Source: Phanerodontia chrysosporium (lineage: Eukaryota; Basidiomycota; Agaricomycetes; Polyporales; Phanerochaetaceae). From it: 64,000 bases of DNA. Below, one piece after another: positions 32,320 through 43,300 of this stretch; positions within the stretch are counted from its first letter, which is position 1; each line of letters begins with the position of its first letter. The stretch spans positions 124,001 through 188,000 of the forward strand of contig MJGA01000039.1 in NCBI GenBank assembly GCA_001910725.1. The letters run 5' to 3'. The translations under genes were made by a program, and so were the position numbers. Below the pieces are notes generated by a model that was not told the origin of the DNA, searched no databases, and saw nothing but the letters and a program-made list of their open reading frames with translations.

Positions 32320-35300
32320 ATGTCTGCTCAGGACGAGACCCCCAAAATCTTCATCACGGGCAGCCCCGACAAATACGAGGTCGTCATCTCGCCCACAGAG
32401 AAGACCATGCCCAGATACCCTCCCAGAGGCGCTCCAAAGAACCTCTGGGAGGCTATGGCCTGTCTCTGGGCCACGGACGAACATTTCTACATGATGTTCG
32501 CACCGCGAAGTGATCCCTATAACGACGAGGTTCTAAGGGATCTCATGCCGGCTGCCTCCGCGATCCAGGAGTTCCTCTCGGACGACGGCAAATATACAGA
32601 ATATGGGCTCCCCGACGCGGCGCTTCGACGGTGGCAGGCTACAGAGAGATTTATCTTGCGCACCGACGATACCATCAGTCGCTGGTCAGGTTTTCTACTA
32701 CCTGCCAGCATTAGGACACCTCCTCAGCCCTCCAGCGCTGGCTACGCTCGCCGGTACTCGACTCGTAAGGCCGCCCGTAACGCACTCTCCTGGGCACGGG
32801 CGATGTTCATTGCCAACGCCGCCCTGCTCTCATACAAACTCTGCGTGCTTCATAACGTCGTCCCGCCATTCCGAAGCAAGCCCTGGTACTTTGAGCTTCC
32901 CAACACAGGTTTGCTGACACAAGGCACGGTCGACCTTCTCGGAGGCTCCTGGATTGGCTTTCACCTAGCTACACCGCGATTTGGATGCTTCGTGGACCTC
33001 ACAGCGCCGAAAGCGCCACAGTGGCTCCGTGATCTCAAGGCAATCGAACGACGTTGTGGCGCAAACGTCCCTATGTGGTTCTACTTCGGGGATGCTCCCA
33101 ATAAGTGCCAAAATCACGTTGCCATTGGCCTATACGCTCCCCTGGAGAAACTCGTGCAGGATCAAATTGCGAAGCTTAAGGAGGGAAGCCAGAAAGCAGC
33201 AGGGTCGTGGATGCAAAACACCGCTCTGCCGCAGGGCTGGGCAGCAGACACTCCGCTGCAACCTCCGCTGCAGCAAGCTACCATGGATCCAAATGCACCC
33301 CCACCATTTGCGCGATCCCGACAACACCGCGGTGAGACCATGGACGAGTTCTTCAAGCGTCAAGACGTGTATGCTCAAGTTCGTCTGGCCAAGGAGGGTC
33401 CCGTTGATCGGGAAAAGCGTCTACGCAGGGAAAAGGAGGAGCTGTCAAAGCCGTATCCCACAAAAAAGGGGGCTTCGGTCTTCCACTGGGTTAAGGTCAA
33501 CGGGTACTGGATGCGACAGCCCGTCTACATCAAGAAGTACAGGCAGCTATGGAAGGACACGAAACCCGCACACAGGAGGTACAACAGCTTCTGGCATGAG
33601 TGGGACGTATCCCTCCTGCTGGACCCAGAGACCCTCGTGGACGACGATTATGAAGGCTGGGACATGTTCGCCCCAGAGTCGATCTATGACGAGGACGACG
33701 AGGACGATGAGGACCACTACACGAACGAGGAAACGGCTCGCACCCCGCCTCGCAAACCCTGCACACCACCCCGCGGTCGCAGCCCTTCCCGTGCAGCCCG
33801 CACACCGCCCCATCGCTCGCCGTCCCGCAGACCTCGCTCGCCGCCCCGTCGCTCTCCACCACCCCGCGGTCGCAGCCCTTCCCGTGCAGCCCGCACACCG
33901 CCCCATCGCTCGCCGTCCCGCAGACCTCGCTCGCCGCCCCGTCGCTCTCCACCCCGCAGACCTCGCTCGCCGCCCCGCGATCGCAGCCAACCCCGCAGAC
34001 CTCGCTCGCCGCCCCATCGCTCGCCGTCCCGTGGTCGTACCCCGCCCCGCAGACCTCGCACACCGTCTCGCTCATCGTATAACTCTCGCCGCGCTCCACC
34101 ATTACGAGGGCAAAGTCGATCCCGGTCACCTGTCCGAATTGCTGCTCGGCGGCCCAGCCCTGGCAGGCCAGACCCAACTCTGGCAGTCGCCATTGCTCAA
34201 GACGCAGAAGCAATCTTGGCCTCAAGTGCTAGCGAGCCGACCGAATCACTGGTCAACTGTGACGAGCTGCTGGTGACCCTCAAGCATCGTTACGGATTTG
34301 CACCCACGGTGCTGCCTGACCCTGCCGACAAGCTCGACGCGAAGACCGCGCTTCGTGTGCTGGCTGAGTTCTGGATCTCAGGGATGTTTGCAGGACCCGA
34401 GCTTCCAGCCATTGTCTCCTTTGTGCGAGCAGCGATGAACGGGAATCTCGTGGGAACTGACCTTGTGCCAGAACACCCCGATCACCTCGCGCTGCGCCAG
34501 CTAGCATCAGCCACTGCGCGTCGGGAAACGACGTCGTCTGGTGCAATGCTCTACATCATAGGGAAGGCTGACAAGGAAGAGTGGACACTGGCGGTGCATG
34601 ATGCTATCACAGCACTAGAGATCGCTCGACGACAGTGGGGTCCAACAATCCAAGAGGTTGCCCTGGAACTCGTGCGACGCGGTATCTCCTTCACCCTCCT
34701 CTGGTCGCGTTCGCGTCCGTTTGCTCCGTCTGTCCCAGAAGCACAGCATCCTATAGGCTGGCCGGGACTTGGTTTCCGCGAGCCTGGGTATCAACCAGTT
34801 GTGCTGGACTACAAGCTCTACGTCATGCGGCGCAGCGAAGTGTTGTCTCGTCCTAATGCAGCGGCAGCACTCGCGATGGGTGGAATCGTTTGGCGGTTGG
34901 CCTACGAGGAGCTCAGCCCTGGCGCGGTGTTATCCGAGCCTGTGGAGTACGGACATATCACGCACCAGACCATTGGCAAGGACGTATACGAATCATGCAG
35001 CCTCTCCGAGGACGAGATGAACTGCATCTCTGGTGTCTACCGGGTGTACACAAGTATGTTTCCCCCTCTGGTAATGTGAAGGCTGTTGTCTCTTACCTGC
35101 TTTGTGTTAGACTCCTCTCAAGCCGAGCGGCCGAAAGCTCGTGGTGGCCCAAACAGTCGACATGGATGGAGAGTGGTATGTACGTTGGGTACTGGACTCG
35201 ACAGAACGAGGAGTGGTACACTCGTCGACGCCAACGACTTCTTGCGGCCGTGCAAAGCGGAGATACGGCAGCCCTCGAGCTCAGGAACGTCACGGCCTGG

Positions 35301-35384
35301 CGTAGGGCGTTGCGATATGAGCTTACCCATAAGTCTGCGCTGCTCAGGACCCTCGAGCTGGCTTCCGATAAACTGTTCAACTGA
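32320..35384 (+). CDS. Large protein of unknown family (G2) with an RS/RP-repeat domain
   Basis: The main exon is 32320 (first ATG in the frame, MSAQDETPKIFITG) to about 35053, about 911 residues, then an intron with a GTATGT donor and TGTTAG acceptor leads to a last exon at 35111-35384. Its best frame ends LLAAVQSGDTAALELRNVTA and LTHKSALLRTLELASDKLFN, but this frame is not in phase with the GTATGT donor, so the junction is unresolved. The N-terminal third is globular (NLWEAMACLWATDEHFYMMF, SWARAMFIANAALLSYKLCV, GCFVDLTAPKAPQWLRDLKA). The middle is basic with a VFHWVKVNGYWMRQPVYIKK segment and an acidic DEDDEDDEDH patch, followed by about 110 residues of Arg/Ser/Pro repeats like the RS domains of splicing factors. 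A globular C-terminal part follows. No family recognised. Confidence 0.65.
33766..34080 (+). repeat. Tandem repeats encoding the RS/RP domain of G2
   Basis: Two copies of a 93-base unit (33766-33858 and 33859-33951) match almost perfectly, followed by shorter, degenerate units built on CGCAGACCTCGCTCGCCGCC. Lengths are multiples of three, so the frame is kept. Confidence 0.85.
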
Positions 35385-35473
35385 TGTATCATAAATATTA
35401 TCTCAATGATGTATTTTAGACGTGTTGCAGACCTGAGCGCACCTGCTAGCTACGACTGGGATGTTTCGGGGTG

Positions 35474-35656
35474 CGCGCGCAGAATCTCTGCGTGCGCTCG
35501 GCCGAAAGATCGCAAACCCTCTGCGCCCGATATGCTACAACTAGGGTGCGTGCACAGAATTTCTGCGCACCCACCGGTACGGCAGGGATGTGCTGGGGTG
35601 TGCACGCAGAATCTCTGCGTCCACTCAGCCATGCGTAACGCTAGCAGAATCTCGGC
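35474..35656. repeat. Palindrome array 3 (three good units and one weak, ATC/ATT centre)
   Basis: Units near 35474-35496 (core CGCAGA, ATC, TCTGCG), 35550-35570 (GTGCACAGA, ATT, TCTGCGCAC), 35600-35624 (core ACGCAGA, ATC, TCTGCGT) and a weak one at 35644-35656. The core AGAATCTCT is the reverse complement of the AGAGATTCT core of array 1, so arrays 1 and 3 face each other across G2. The array lies between the 3' ends of G2 and the KDZ gene. Confidence 0.8.
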
Positions 35657-35731
35657 GCAAGCATACCGTGAGCGAATGCAAAATCAACAGCTACAAGGTG
35701 TGTATTCTCGACAAATGTTACATGGACTAGT

Positions 35732-38112
35732 CTAAGCTGCGGTGGTAGGCCAAACCCCGACGTAATGACCCTGCTTAGCAAGCTTCTCAAGCTGTGCGCG
35801 ATTCTTCCGAATAATCATCTCGTCAAGAAAAAAGTTATACCTGTCGACACGCATCTCCCGCAGCATCGAATGATAGTTAGCCAGCCACACGTTCGTCTGC
35901 TCGGCGATCGAAGAGTTGAAGAACCAGCCGTCCTCGGTCTTAAGCTCCTCAAAGTTCGCAGGATTACAGTGTTCCTGACAGAAGGTGTCCGACTGCTTGT
36001 GCTTGCTCGTGAAGTGGAAGACGTCAACCGAGAGGCCGATATCGTCGAAGAACCGGTCACCGGTCGCGAGAACGTGACGGCGCAGAAGACAATTGTTGTC
36101 GAAGATGATGTGATTCGGGCAGTATGGGCAGTTCTCGTACGTGCGCCGGATGAATTCCTTGCCGTACGTGAGTAACCCATAATGACAGTAATTGGACAGG
36201 GACTTACCGCGACAGCACTTACAGACTCGGCGAAGTAGAATGTACAGCGGGCGATGATCACGCCGCACGGCGCGACTATGATCTGCTCGTTGTGAGTGCG
36301 TGTGCGTCCGAACTGTGCGCGAAGCTTCTCGGTGCGACGTGAAGGACCTGGTTCCTCAAGACCCTCCGCTTGCGCCTCAGACTGCCTTGAGGTAGGCACG
36401 AAGGGAGGTGTAATATGCTACACCGGTGCGTCAGATCGGTCAAGATGGCAATGACTAGGCGCTCACCACCGCATTTCCCTCCTGATCCAGTTCGAAATCC
36501 TCCTCGGCATGCACCTCGTCTGCGCCATCCACATCTCCATCGTCGTCGTCTTCATCACCGTCGCCTACTTCCGCGCCCGGCTCGATGATAATAGTGGACG
36601 CTCCTCCATGTCGAGCATGCGCGAGGCGAGTCCGCTCGAGACGTTTAACCAGTTGGAAGCGAGACTTCTTGCGCAGATCGTACAAGGCCTCTGCACTGAG
36701 ATGAGAAGGATTAGCGCAAACCCGCCGTCCGTCAACGACAGGCTCTTCACACCCCACGACGGCGCAAATCTTGACGTTCCCCGCGTGAGCAGGACAAAAC
36801 CGATCACACTGGCGTGCAAGCTCATTGAAGCAATGAGGCACTGAGCAGCACGGATGACCAAGAGTCACGCCATCAACGACAACGCAAGATGTCCGCTCTA
36901 CAGGTGCAGGTGAGTTGTGAAGGACCACTGGACAGGATGATTAACGCACCTATCGGAACGCCAGTAGCATCGTACTGGAACCGGACACACTTTGTGCAGA
37001 AGTGTGCGTGATCAGGAAGTCCGTACATGCGGTAAAAGGCATTTCGGAACTTAATGGCCTCTGTGAATCGATCTCGCTGAGCGCCACCGTGTGGGACACG
37101 AAGCCGCGTCTTGGACACGGAGTGGAACGCCAGTAGCGAAAGGCTGATGACCCCGTCCCAGACATGTTCCACGCGCAAATTTGGTTCCAAAGGCCAGTCA
37201 GGAGGGAACGCGACGCCGCGCGGGTGCCGAGCGAGGACGTTGTTGTACACCGTGGCGCATCCGGTGGCAGAAGCCCTTGGAGATGTGAGTACACAAAGCT
37301 GCGTACGATGTGACAACGGTACGGTGCTTACCAGCACGTCAACATCAGATTGATCCAGACTTCGGCAAGTCGACGCTCGACGAAGTGGTGTTCGCCAACC
37401 TGAAGGGCGTTGAGCTGATCAGCGTCTTCATAGTATGTGCGATAGTATTTCTTTGTTGTTCCGACGTCGTCAGCCTCGCCTCTGATGGAAAAATTGTGGT
37501 GGTAGTTTGTGTTGCACTCTGCATGAATCGTGAGCACCCGCGTGTGGAGGAATAACAGCATGCTCACTTGGACAATACAGATGGACCGACACTGCTGGCA
37601 CGACACCACGGTCGAGCGTGAACAACACGACCTCTCGCTTCTCAGCCTTCTTCAACAAGGCCGACTTGTCGCAGGCCGCGTTCTGGCACCAGTGAATAGG
37701 AGGATACAGCGACGTGCCGGCTGCGCACTATGAGTTACATGACGACAACTCACGAGAGAGACTGCTGCGTACGAAGATGAAACGCATGGCCAGTCTCTTG
37801 AAGAGCGTCGGCCGGGTCCTGCTGCAGAGCGTCGGTGTAAGTGCAATTCCATGCAAGCGGCTTGAACAAGTCCCAACACAGGGCGACGTCGTCCCTTGAC
37901 AGGCTGAGCGACACGGCGAGGACTGTCAAGACGGGGGCGGGCAACGCAGGAGGAGGGACAGAGGGAGAGTGGTTGCAATCCTGGGCAAGGAGAATGTCGT
38001 TTCGAATGAGTGCGACCTGCCGGATGAACCTGAAAATCTGCGACAGCGTAATGCGTTCGAGAAAGCCGGGGTGGGTGACCGCGCACTGGAAGACATTGAC
38101 GAGGGTATCCAT
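35732..38112 (-). CDS. KDZ-family transposase with CxC5/CxC6-like cysteine clusters, intact
   Basis: Seven exons on the minus strand: 38112-37773, 37720-37568, 37518-37332, 37275-36950, 36897-36467, 36381-36223, 36157-35732; 673 residues, all phases consistent. Exons 1-3 hold the CxC5-like region: HWCQNAAC, VVLFTLDRGVVPAVSVHLYC, CPKCNTNYHHNF and QVGEHHFVERRLAEVWINLM. Exon 5 holds the CxC6-like region (CCSVPHC, CDRFCPAH, KICAVVGCEEPV, CANPSHLSAEALYDLRKKSR). Exons 6-7 carry the C-terminal KDZ hallmark: RTHNEQIIVAPCGVIIARCT, CPNHIIFDNNCLL, GLSVDVFHFTSKHKQSDTFC and NSSIAEQTNVWL, then MRVDRYNFFLDEMI. KDZ proteins are RNase H-fold DNA transposases widespread in Agaricomycetes. The Asp in FDNNC and Glu in AEQTN are candidate catalytic residues. 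No stop or frameshift was found, so the gene may be active. Chromovirus copy B is inserted 63 bases upstream of its start codon. Confidence 0.88.
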
Positions 38113-38170
38113 TATGAAGAGCGGCCGACGCCGGCAACAATGATAACGTCGACAGCGACGACAACGAGGG

Positions 38171-38175
38171 GTGGA
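38171..38175. repeat. Target site duplication of copy B, left (GTGGA)
   Basis: Identical to 46315-46319 on the other side of the element. Confidence 0.95.
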
Positions 38176-38512
38176 TGTTACAGTTGGGATATGGCTATGC
38201 AAGGCTATGCTGATCTATTTGATCATCTCTTTTCTCTTACATGTTTCACCCTCTCTTCCATCATGTTTCATCCCTTGATTCATTATGACTCACACTGACT
38301 GGTAGCCTATGCCTCGTTGTTCCCTCCTGGTAGCAGGCCTGGGTTAGAGTATATAAGGACTACCTCTCTGTACTCTTTTCTTCAGCTTCTCCTCTTGTAC
38401 TCTCGTCTAGTTATCTATTGCTACACTTGGAGCCTGAGTCCAAGTCTTCTGTACTCGCGCTACACTTGAGGCCTGAGCTCAAGTCTTCAATACACGTATT
38501 CAGACTCTTACA
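38176..38512 (+). repeat. Copy B 5' LTR
   Basis: 337 bases, TGTTACAG...CTCTTACA. TATATAA lies at 38350-38356. AGCTTCTCCT at 38384-38393 is where transcription would be expected to start and pairs with 38515-38524. Confidence 0.96.
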
Positions 38513-38514
38513 TT

Positions 38515-38524
38515 AGGAGAAGCT
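38515..38524 (+). promoter_or_regulatory. Primer-binding site of self-priming type
   Basis: AGGAGAAGCT starts two bases inside the 5' LTR edge. It is the exact reverse complement of AGCTTCTCCT at 38384-38393, the predicted 5' end of the element RNA. No TGG-starting tRNA-type site is seen here. The same arrangement occurs in copies A and C. In Tf1 of fission yeast, reverse transcription is primed by the RNA's own 5' end pairing with a site in this position; the same mechanism is inferred here. Confidence 0.7.
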
Positions 38525-38891
38525 CCCACACGCATCGGCTGGCCTACCTAAGGCCCAAGCCCAGAATATCGCAGTCACCACGGACAAGTTAGCGTGCGCC
38601 AGTTGCGCACACGTATTCCACAAGAAACAGATCAAGGACAAGCACTGGGGAAAGAACGAACGCGACAGACTTCAGTGGACCAAGTGTCAAGTACAACCGT
38701 GCCCTTGGAGGTACCTTAACGCAGCACCCGAAGACGAAATCTCTGAAGAAGATCACGAACGACCGACAGAACAGCAAATTAGCAGATTCCCCAGCATTGA
38801 CGAATACGAGAGATACTCCGACGAACAGGAGGCAAAAGCACACGACGAAAGCGAAGAAACACAGTCGTCCACTGACTCCACACAATCCGAC
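38517..38891 (+). other. Open leader frame continuous with gag, no ATG
   Basis: In the gag frame the DNA is open from just after a TAG at 38514-38516 up to the gag ATG at 38892, with no ATG in between. The translation looks protein-like: LACASCAHVFHKKQIKDKHW, then CQVQPCPWRYL, a CxxC...CxxxxC arrangement resembling a zinc ribbon, then an acidic stretch. It could be an N-terminal Gag part made from a non-AUG start or a spliced RNA (ACATTAG at the LTR edge resembles a 3' splice site), or a relic. Confidence 0.5.
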
Positions 38892-40322
38892 ATGGCCACC
38901 GAAACACAGTTGGAAACCGAAACACGCCAAGAGACAAACACGATACAGAACCTCGACGACTTACCCGTCGAACAATTACTCGCAGCAGTGGCACAACGAG
39001 TCGGGTTTCAGGGAAACCCTAATGGCATATCCGTCGCACTATTCCAACAAGCCATAAACCAGGCCGCGAACTCGAGCGGAACATGGTTCACACACTACGG
39101 AAACCTCGGTCAAGGAAGTGGAAGCAACCCCTCAGGAGGAGGAGGAGGTAATCCTCCAGGAGGAGGAGGAGGCAATCCGCCAGGAGGAGGAGGAGGCAAT
39201 CCCCCAGGAGGAGGAGGCAACGGACTGCAACCTCCATCCAACCTCGACCAGAACGTCTTAGCAGCCTTCACAGCGGCAATACGGGCCCTCGTACCACAAG
39301 ATGAACAGATGACACCTCCGGAAGAATTCACTGGAGAAGCCGAGAAGGCTCGCGACTTCGTCCACCAATGCGAAATGTACTTTAGAGCCAAGGCCTCCAA
39401 GTTCCCCACCGACGAATCCAAGATCCGCTACTTCGACTCGAGAATGAAGGACGAAGGAAAGAAGTACCCTAGACGATGGGCCACCATGCGAGAGCGAATC
39501 TACTTACTCAGTGGATTCCCCACATGGGACAAGCACAAGGCAGACTTCCTTGACACGTACCAATCACCAGACCCTAGAGCGGAAGCTATGAGCAGGCTCC
39601 ATGCCATTACGCAAGGCGACAGATCCGTCCACGAATTCAATGTGGAATTCAACACCCTTCTCGCCGAAGCAGGTGTCATTAACCCCGACGTTGATGAATC
39701 CATGGCGCAACAATATGTACGCGCCCTCGATCATAAACTCGTCGACAAACTCCTCCTCGTTGTACCGGATCACGCCCCTCTATCCCTTTGGCAGAATCAT
39801 GCCCTCATCATCGACAATAGAAGACGCATTGTCAAATCAATCCGGCAGCGTAAAGACCACACGCACTACTCCAATCATTCCACCACTTCCAACTCCAACA
39901 CTACGTCTACTCCTGATCCCAATGCAATGGAGATCGACGCCATCACCACCAGGAAGACTGGAGTCAAGTGCTACAATTGTAGACGAGAAGGGCACATTGC
40001 ACGTGAATGCCGAGCTCCACGCCGTAACCAAGAGCAGAACGAACAAGGCAACGGGCGTGGACAAGGAAGGAACAACTCCGGACGAGGCGGATTCACACGC
40101 CAATTTACGTCAAACCGGGGCAACAATCGAACCCAGATCAGGGCAACACAAGTCGAAGGAAAGGACGAAACCAACGAAGGAACCTCTAACACGAACCAAG
40201 TTGACATCAATGCTGTCATGGCCTTGTCCATGCAGCAATTCGACGAACTCGCCACTCGCTATTATTCAACGCGCTCGAAGACCAACGACAATGAGACCAC
40301 GGAGACTCAGAAGGATTTTTAA
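38892..40322 (+). CDS. gag: Copy B Gag, intact
   Basis: 476 codons with the same translation as copy A. The Gly-rich stretch has the full CCCCC run at 39201-39205. The frame ends GAT TTT TAA; the U-rich end followed by stop would allow a -1 slip into pol (see findings). Confidence 0.93.
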   Translation: MATETQLETETRQETNTIQNLDDLPVEQLLAAVAQRVGFQGNPNGISVALFQQAINQAANSSGTWFTHYGNLGQGSGSNPSGGGGGNPPGGGGGNPPGGGGGNPPGGGGNGLQPPSNLDQNVLAAFTAAIRALVPQDEQMTPPEEFTGEAEKARDFVHQCEMYFRAKASKFPTDESKIRYFDSRMKDEGKKYPRRWATMRERIYLLSGFPTWDKHKADFLDTYQSPDPRAEAMSRLHAITQGDRSVHEFNVEFNTLLAEAGVINPDVDESMAQQYVRALDHKLVDKLLLVVPDHAPLSLWQNHALIIDNRRRIVKSIRQRKDHTHYSNHSTTSNSNTTSTPDPNAMEIDAITTRKTGVKCYNCRREGHIARECRAPRRNQEQNEQGNGRGQGRNNSGRGGFTRQFTSNRGNNRTQIRATQVEGKDETNEGTSNTNQVDINAVMALSMQQFDELATRYYSTRSKTNDNETTETQKDF

Positions 40323-40330
40323 CTAAGAGG

Positions 40331-43300
40331 ATGACGCCGGCTGTCACTCCTCAGAGATACTCGATTTATTCTGTATTGGTGGCAGATATGCAAGCGCAAT
40401 CGATAAATATTCCTGTCACCATCAGAACGAGTACAAATGCCGGAACCACCAAGGCTCTCATCGATTCGGGCGCGCAGGGCAAGTTCATCGACCGATCTCT
40501 AGTACGAAAGCTCGGTTTACGAGAACATCCAATGGAGAAACCGATAGCAGTATACAATGTCGACGGAACACCGAACAAGATAGGAAATATCAGGAACTAC
40601 GTTGACGCCGAAATGGTAATCAAAGGCAAGACCATGAAGGAACGACTTTTCGTCACCCATCTAGGGAAACAAGAATTAATCCTTGGATTTGACTGGCTAC
40701 AAAAGCATAACCCAAGGATTAATTGGAAGACCGGCTTGATCGACTTCACCCCCCGAACAATTCTCATTGACGACGAAGCCGATCCAGAAGGACGAATCAT
40801 ACAAGTAGCCACACAGGAAGAAGAGGCCCTTCTACGCACACATTTATTAGTCGAACGAGGTGGAGGAACACTTCCAACCAGAGGAAGTGACGAAGCAGCT
40901 GGATACGATATCTCCTCTGCTGAGTCAATCGTCATTCCACCATGGAGTCGCATGAAGGTCCGGACAGGATTAAAGATCACTCCTCCCGCCGGCACATACG
41001 CACGCATAGCCCCAAGAAGCGGGCTAGCATCAAAGGGAATCGACGTTGCCGCGGGAGTGGTAGATCGAGACTACACAGGCGAAATCATGGTCATACTGGT
41101 CAACAACACCAAGGAACCATTCCAAGTACAACCTGGGGATAGAATTGCACAAATAATCCTAGAAAGGATTATGCAGCCAGAGGTCAAGGAAGTCACTAAC
41201 CTCACGCAAACCACCCGAGGAAACAAAGGCTTTGGATCCACTGGTTTGGGACCGTCTTTTCAACGGCTTCTACACGTCACGATAGGTGCAATACGCATGG
41301 CAACCCATCCTGAATGCCCTCCACAATTCCAAGTCACCTCATCCGACTACGTTAACCAGGATGAAGAAGTAACAGAAGATTTTGTGCTAGCATACACACC
41401 AGGCAAGCATGAAGTATGGGTCCGCGCCATCGAGACCACAACCGCACAAGCAATTCACGATCTGTACATCAACGCAAAGGTCAATCCGGCAATGACATTA
41501 GCACAAGAAGAAGGTTCGCAGAAGAAAGCAGCCTACATTCCAGACTACCTCGACGAATTCAAGGAAGTCTTCGAGAAAAAGGCAGCCGAACGCTTCCCAG
41601 AATCAAGACCATATGATCATGCCATTGACCTCAAGCCAGATTTCGTTCCCCGAGATTGCAAGGTGTACCCATTATCGCCGTTGGAAGAGGAGAAGATGAA
41701 TGAGTTTATCGATGAAAACCTACGCAAAGGGTATATCCGGCCAAGCAAGTCTCCAATGGCATCACCATTCTTCTTCGTAGGAAAGAAGGATGGCAGTCTG
41801 CGACCATGCCAAGATTACAGATACCTAAACGAGGGGACCGTCAAGAACGTATACCCGCTACCACTCATCTCTGAACTCCTCGACAGAATCAAAGGGTTCA
41901 GACGGTTCACAAAGATGGACCTACGATCGGGCTACAACAATGTCAGGATTAAAGATGGAGATCAGTGGAAGGCAGCCTTCAAGACAAGTAGAGGGCTGTT
42001 TGAACCCACGGTTATGTTCTTCGGGTTGTGCAACTCACCGGCTACATTCCAGGCAATGATGAACGACATCTTCAAGGACATGCTAAGCGAAGGATGGTTA
42101 CAAATCTACATGGACGACATTCTAATCTGCGGACACGACAGTCAAGACATCCAGGAAAAGACAATTCGCGTCATAAGAAGACTCCGGGAAAACGACCTCT
42201 TCGTCAAACCTGAAAAATGTGCCTTCGACGTCGAATCGGTCGAATTTTTGGGAATGATTGTATCATTCAACAATGTTTCAATGGACCCTGTCAAAGTCAA
42301 GGGGGTCCTAGAATGGCCAGTTCCCACTACTGTAAAGCAAGTGCGAGGATTCCTGGGCTTCGGAAATTTCTACCGGAGATTCATAGACCATTACTCTGAT
42401 ATTGCACGCCCACTCGTGGACCTCACAAAGAAGGACGCACCGTTTAACTGGACTACGGAATGCCAACAAGCCTTCGACGAATTGAAAAGGCGGTTTACCA
42501 CGGCACCCGTCCTACTCACTCCGGACACCACTAAACCCTTTGTCATCGAATGCGACGCTTCCCTTGTGGCGACCGCAGCGGTACTACGCCAGCAAGATGA
42601 AAACGGAGAATGGCACCCCGTCGCATACCTTTCCCAATCCCTATTACCAGCGGAACGGAACTACGAAATTTACGATAGAGAACTCTTGGCAATTATCCGC
42701 GCCCTAGAGGCATGGCGCCACTATCTACATGGAGCATACCACCCAATTCGCATCCTAACGGATCATAAGAATCTAACTTATTTCCGTTCACCACGACGAC
42801 TTAACCGACGGCAAGCACGATGGCATCTATTCCTTTCGCAATTCAATTACACACTTCATCACTGCCCCGGGTCTCAATTAGTTCAGGCAGACGCCATGAC
42901 CCGCAATCGTTTCCCTACTCACACCGCGGACGACAACATCGATATTATTCTTCTTCCCGACTCAGTATTTCAAACCACTCGCATTCGATCTTTGCACATG
43001 GCAACTGACCTTCTCACAAGCACCGACCATTCAATCTCTCCTATGCACCACCCATTCGATGACAACCTCCAAAGGGATATTCGACGTCTCACAGAAGACG
43101 ATCCTTTCGCCAACACAGTCATTGCAGCACTAAACAGCACTCACCTCCCTTTCCCTGGGCGAAGTACCCGAGATGACTGGTCATTTGAAGATGGCCTCAT
43201 CTTCTACCGCGATAAATGTTATGTTCCATCCGACCTTCAACTCCGACGCCAAGTAACACACCTCTACCATGATTCCCCATAACTGGCCATCCGGGAAGGT

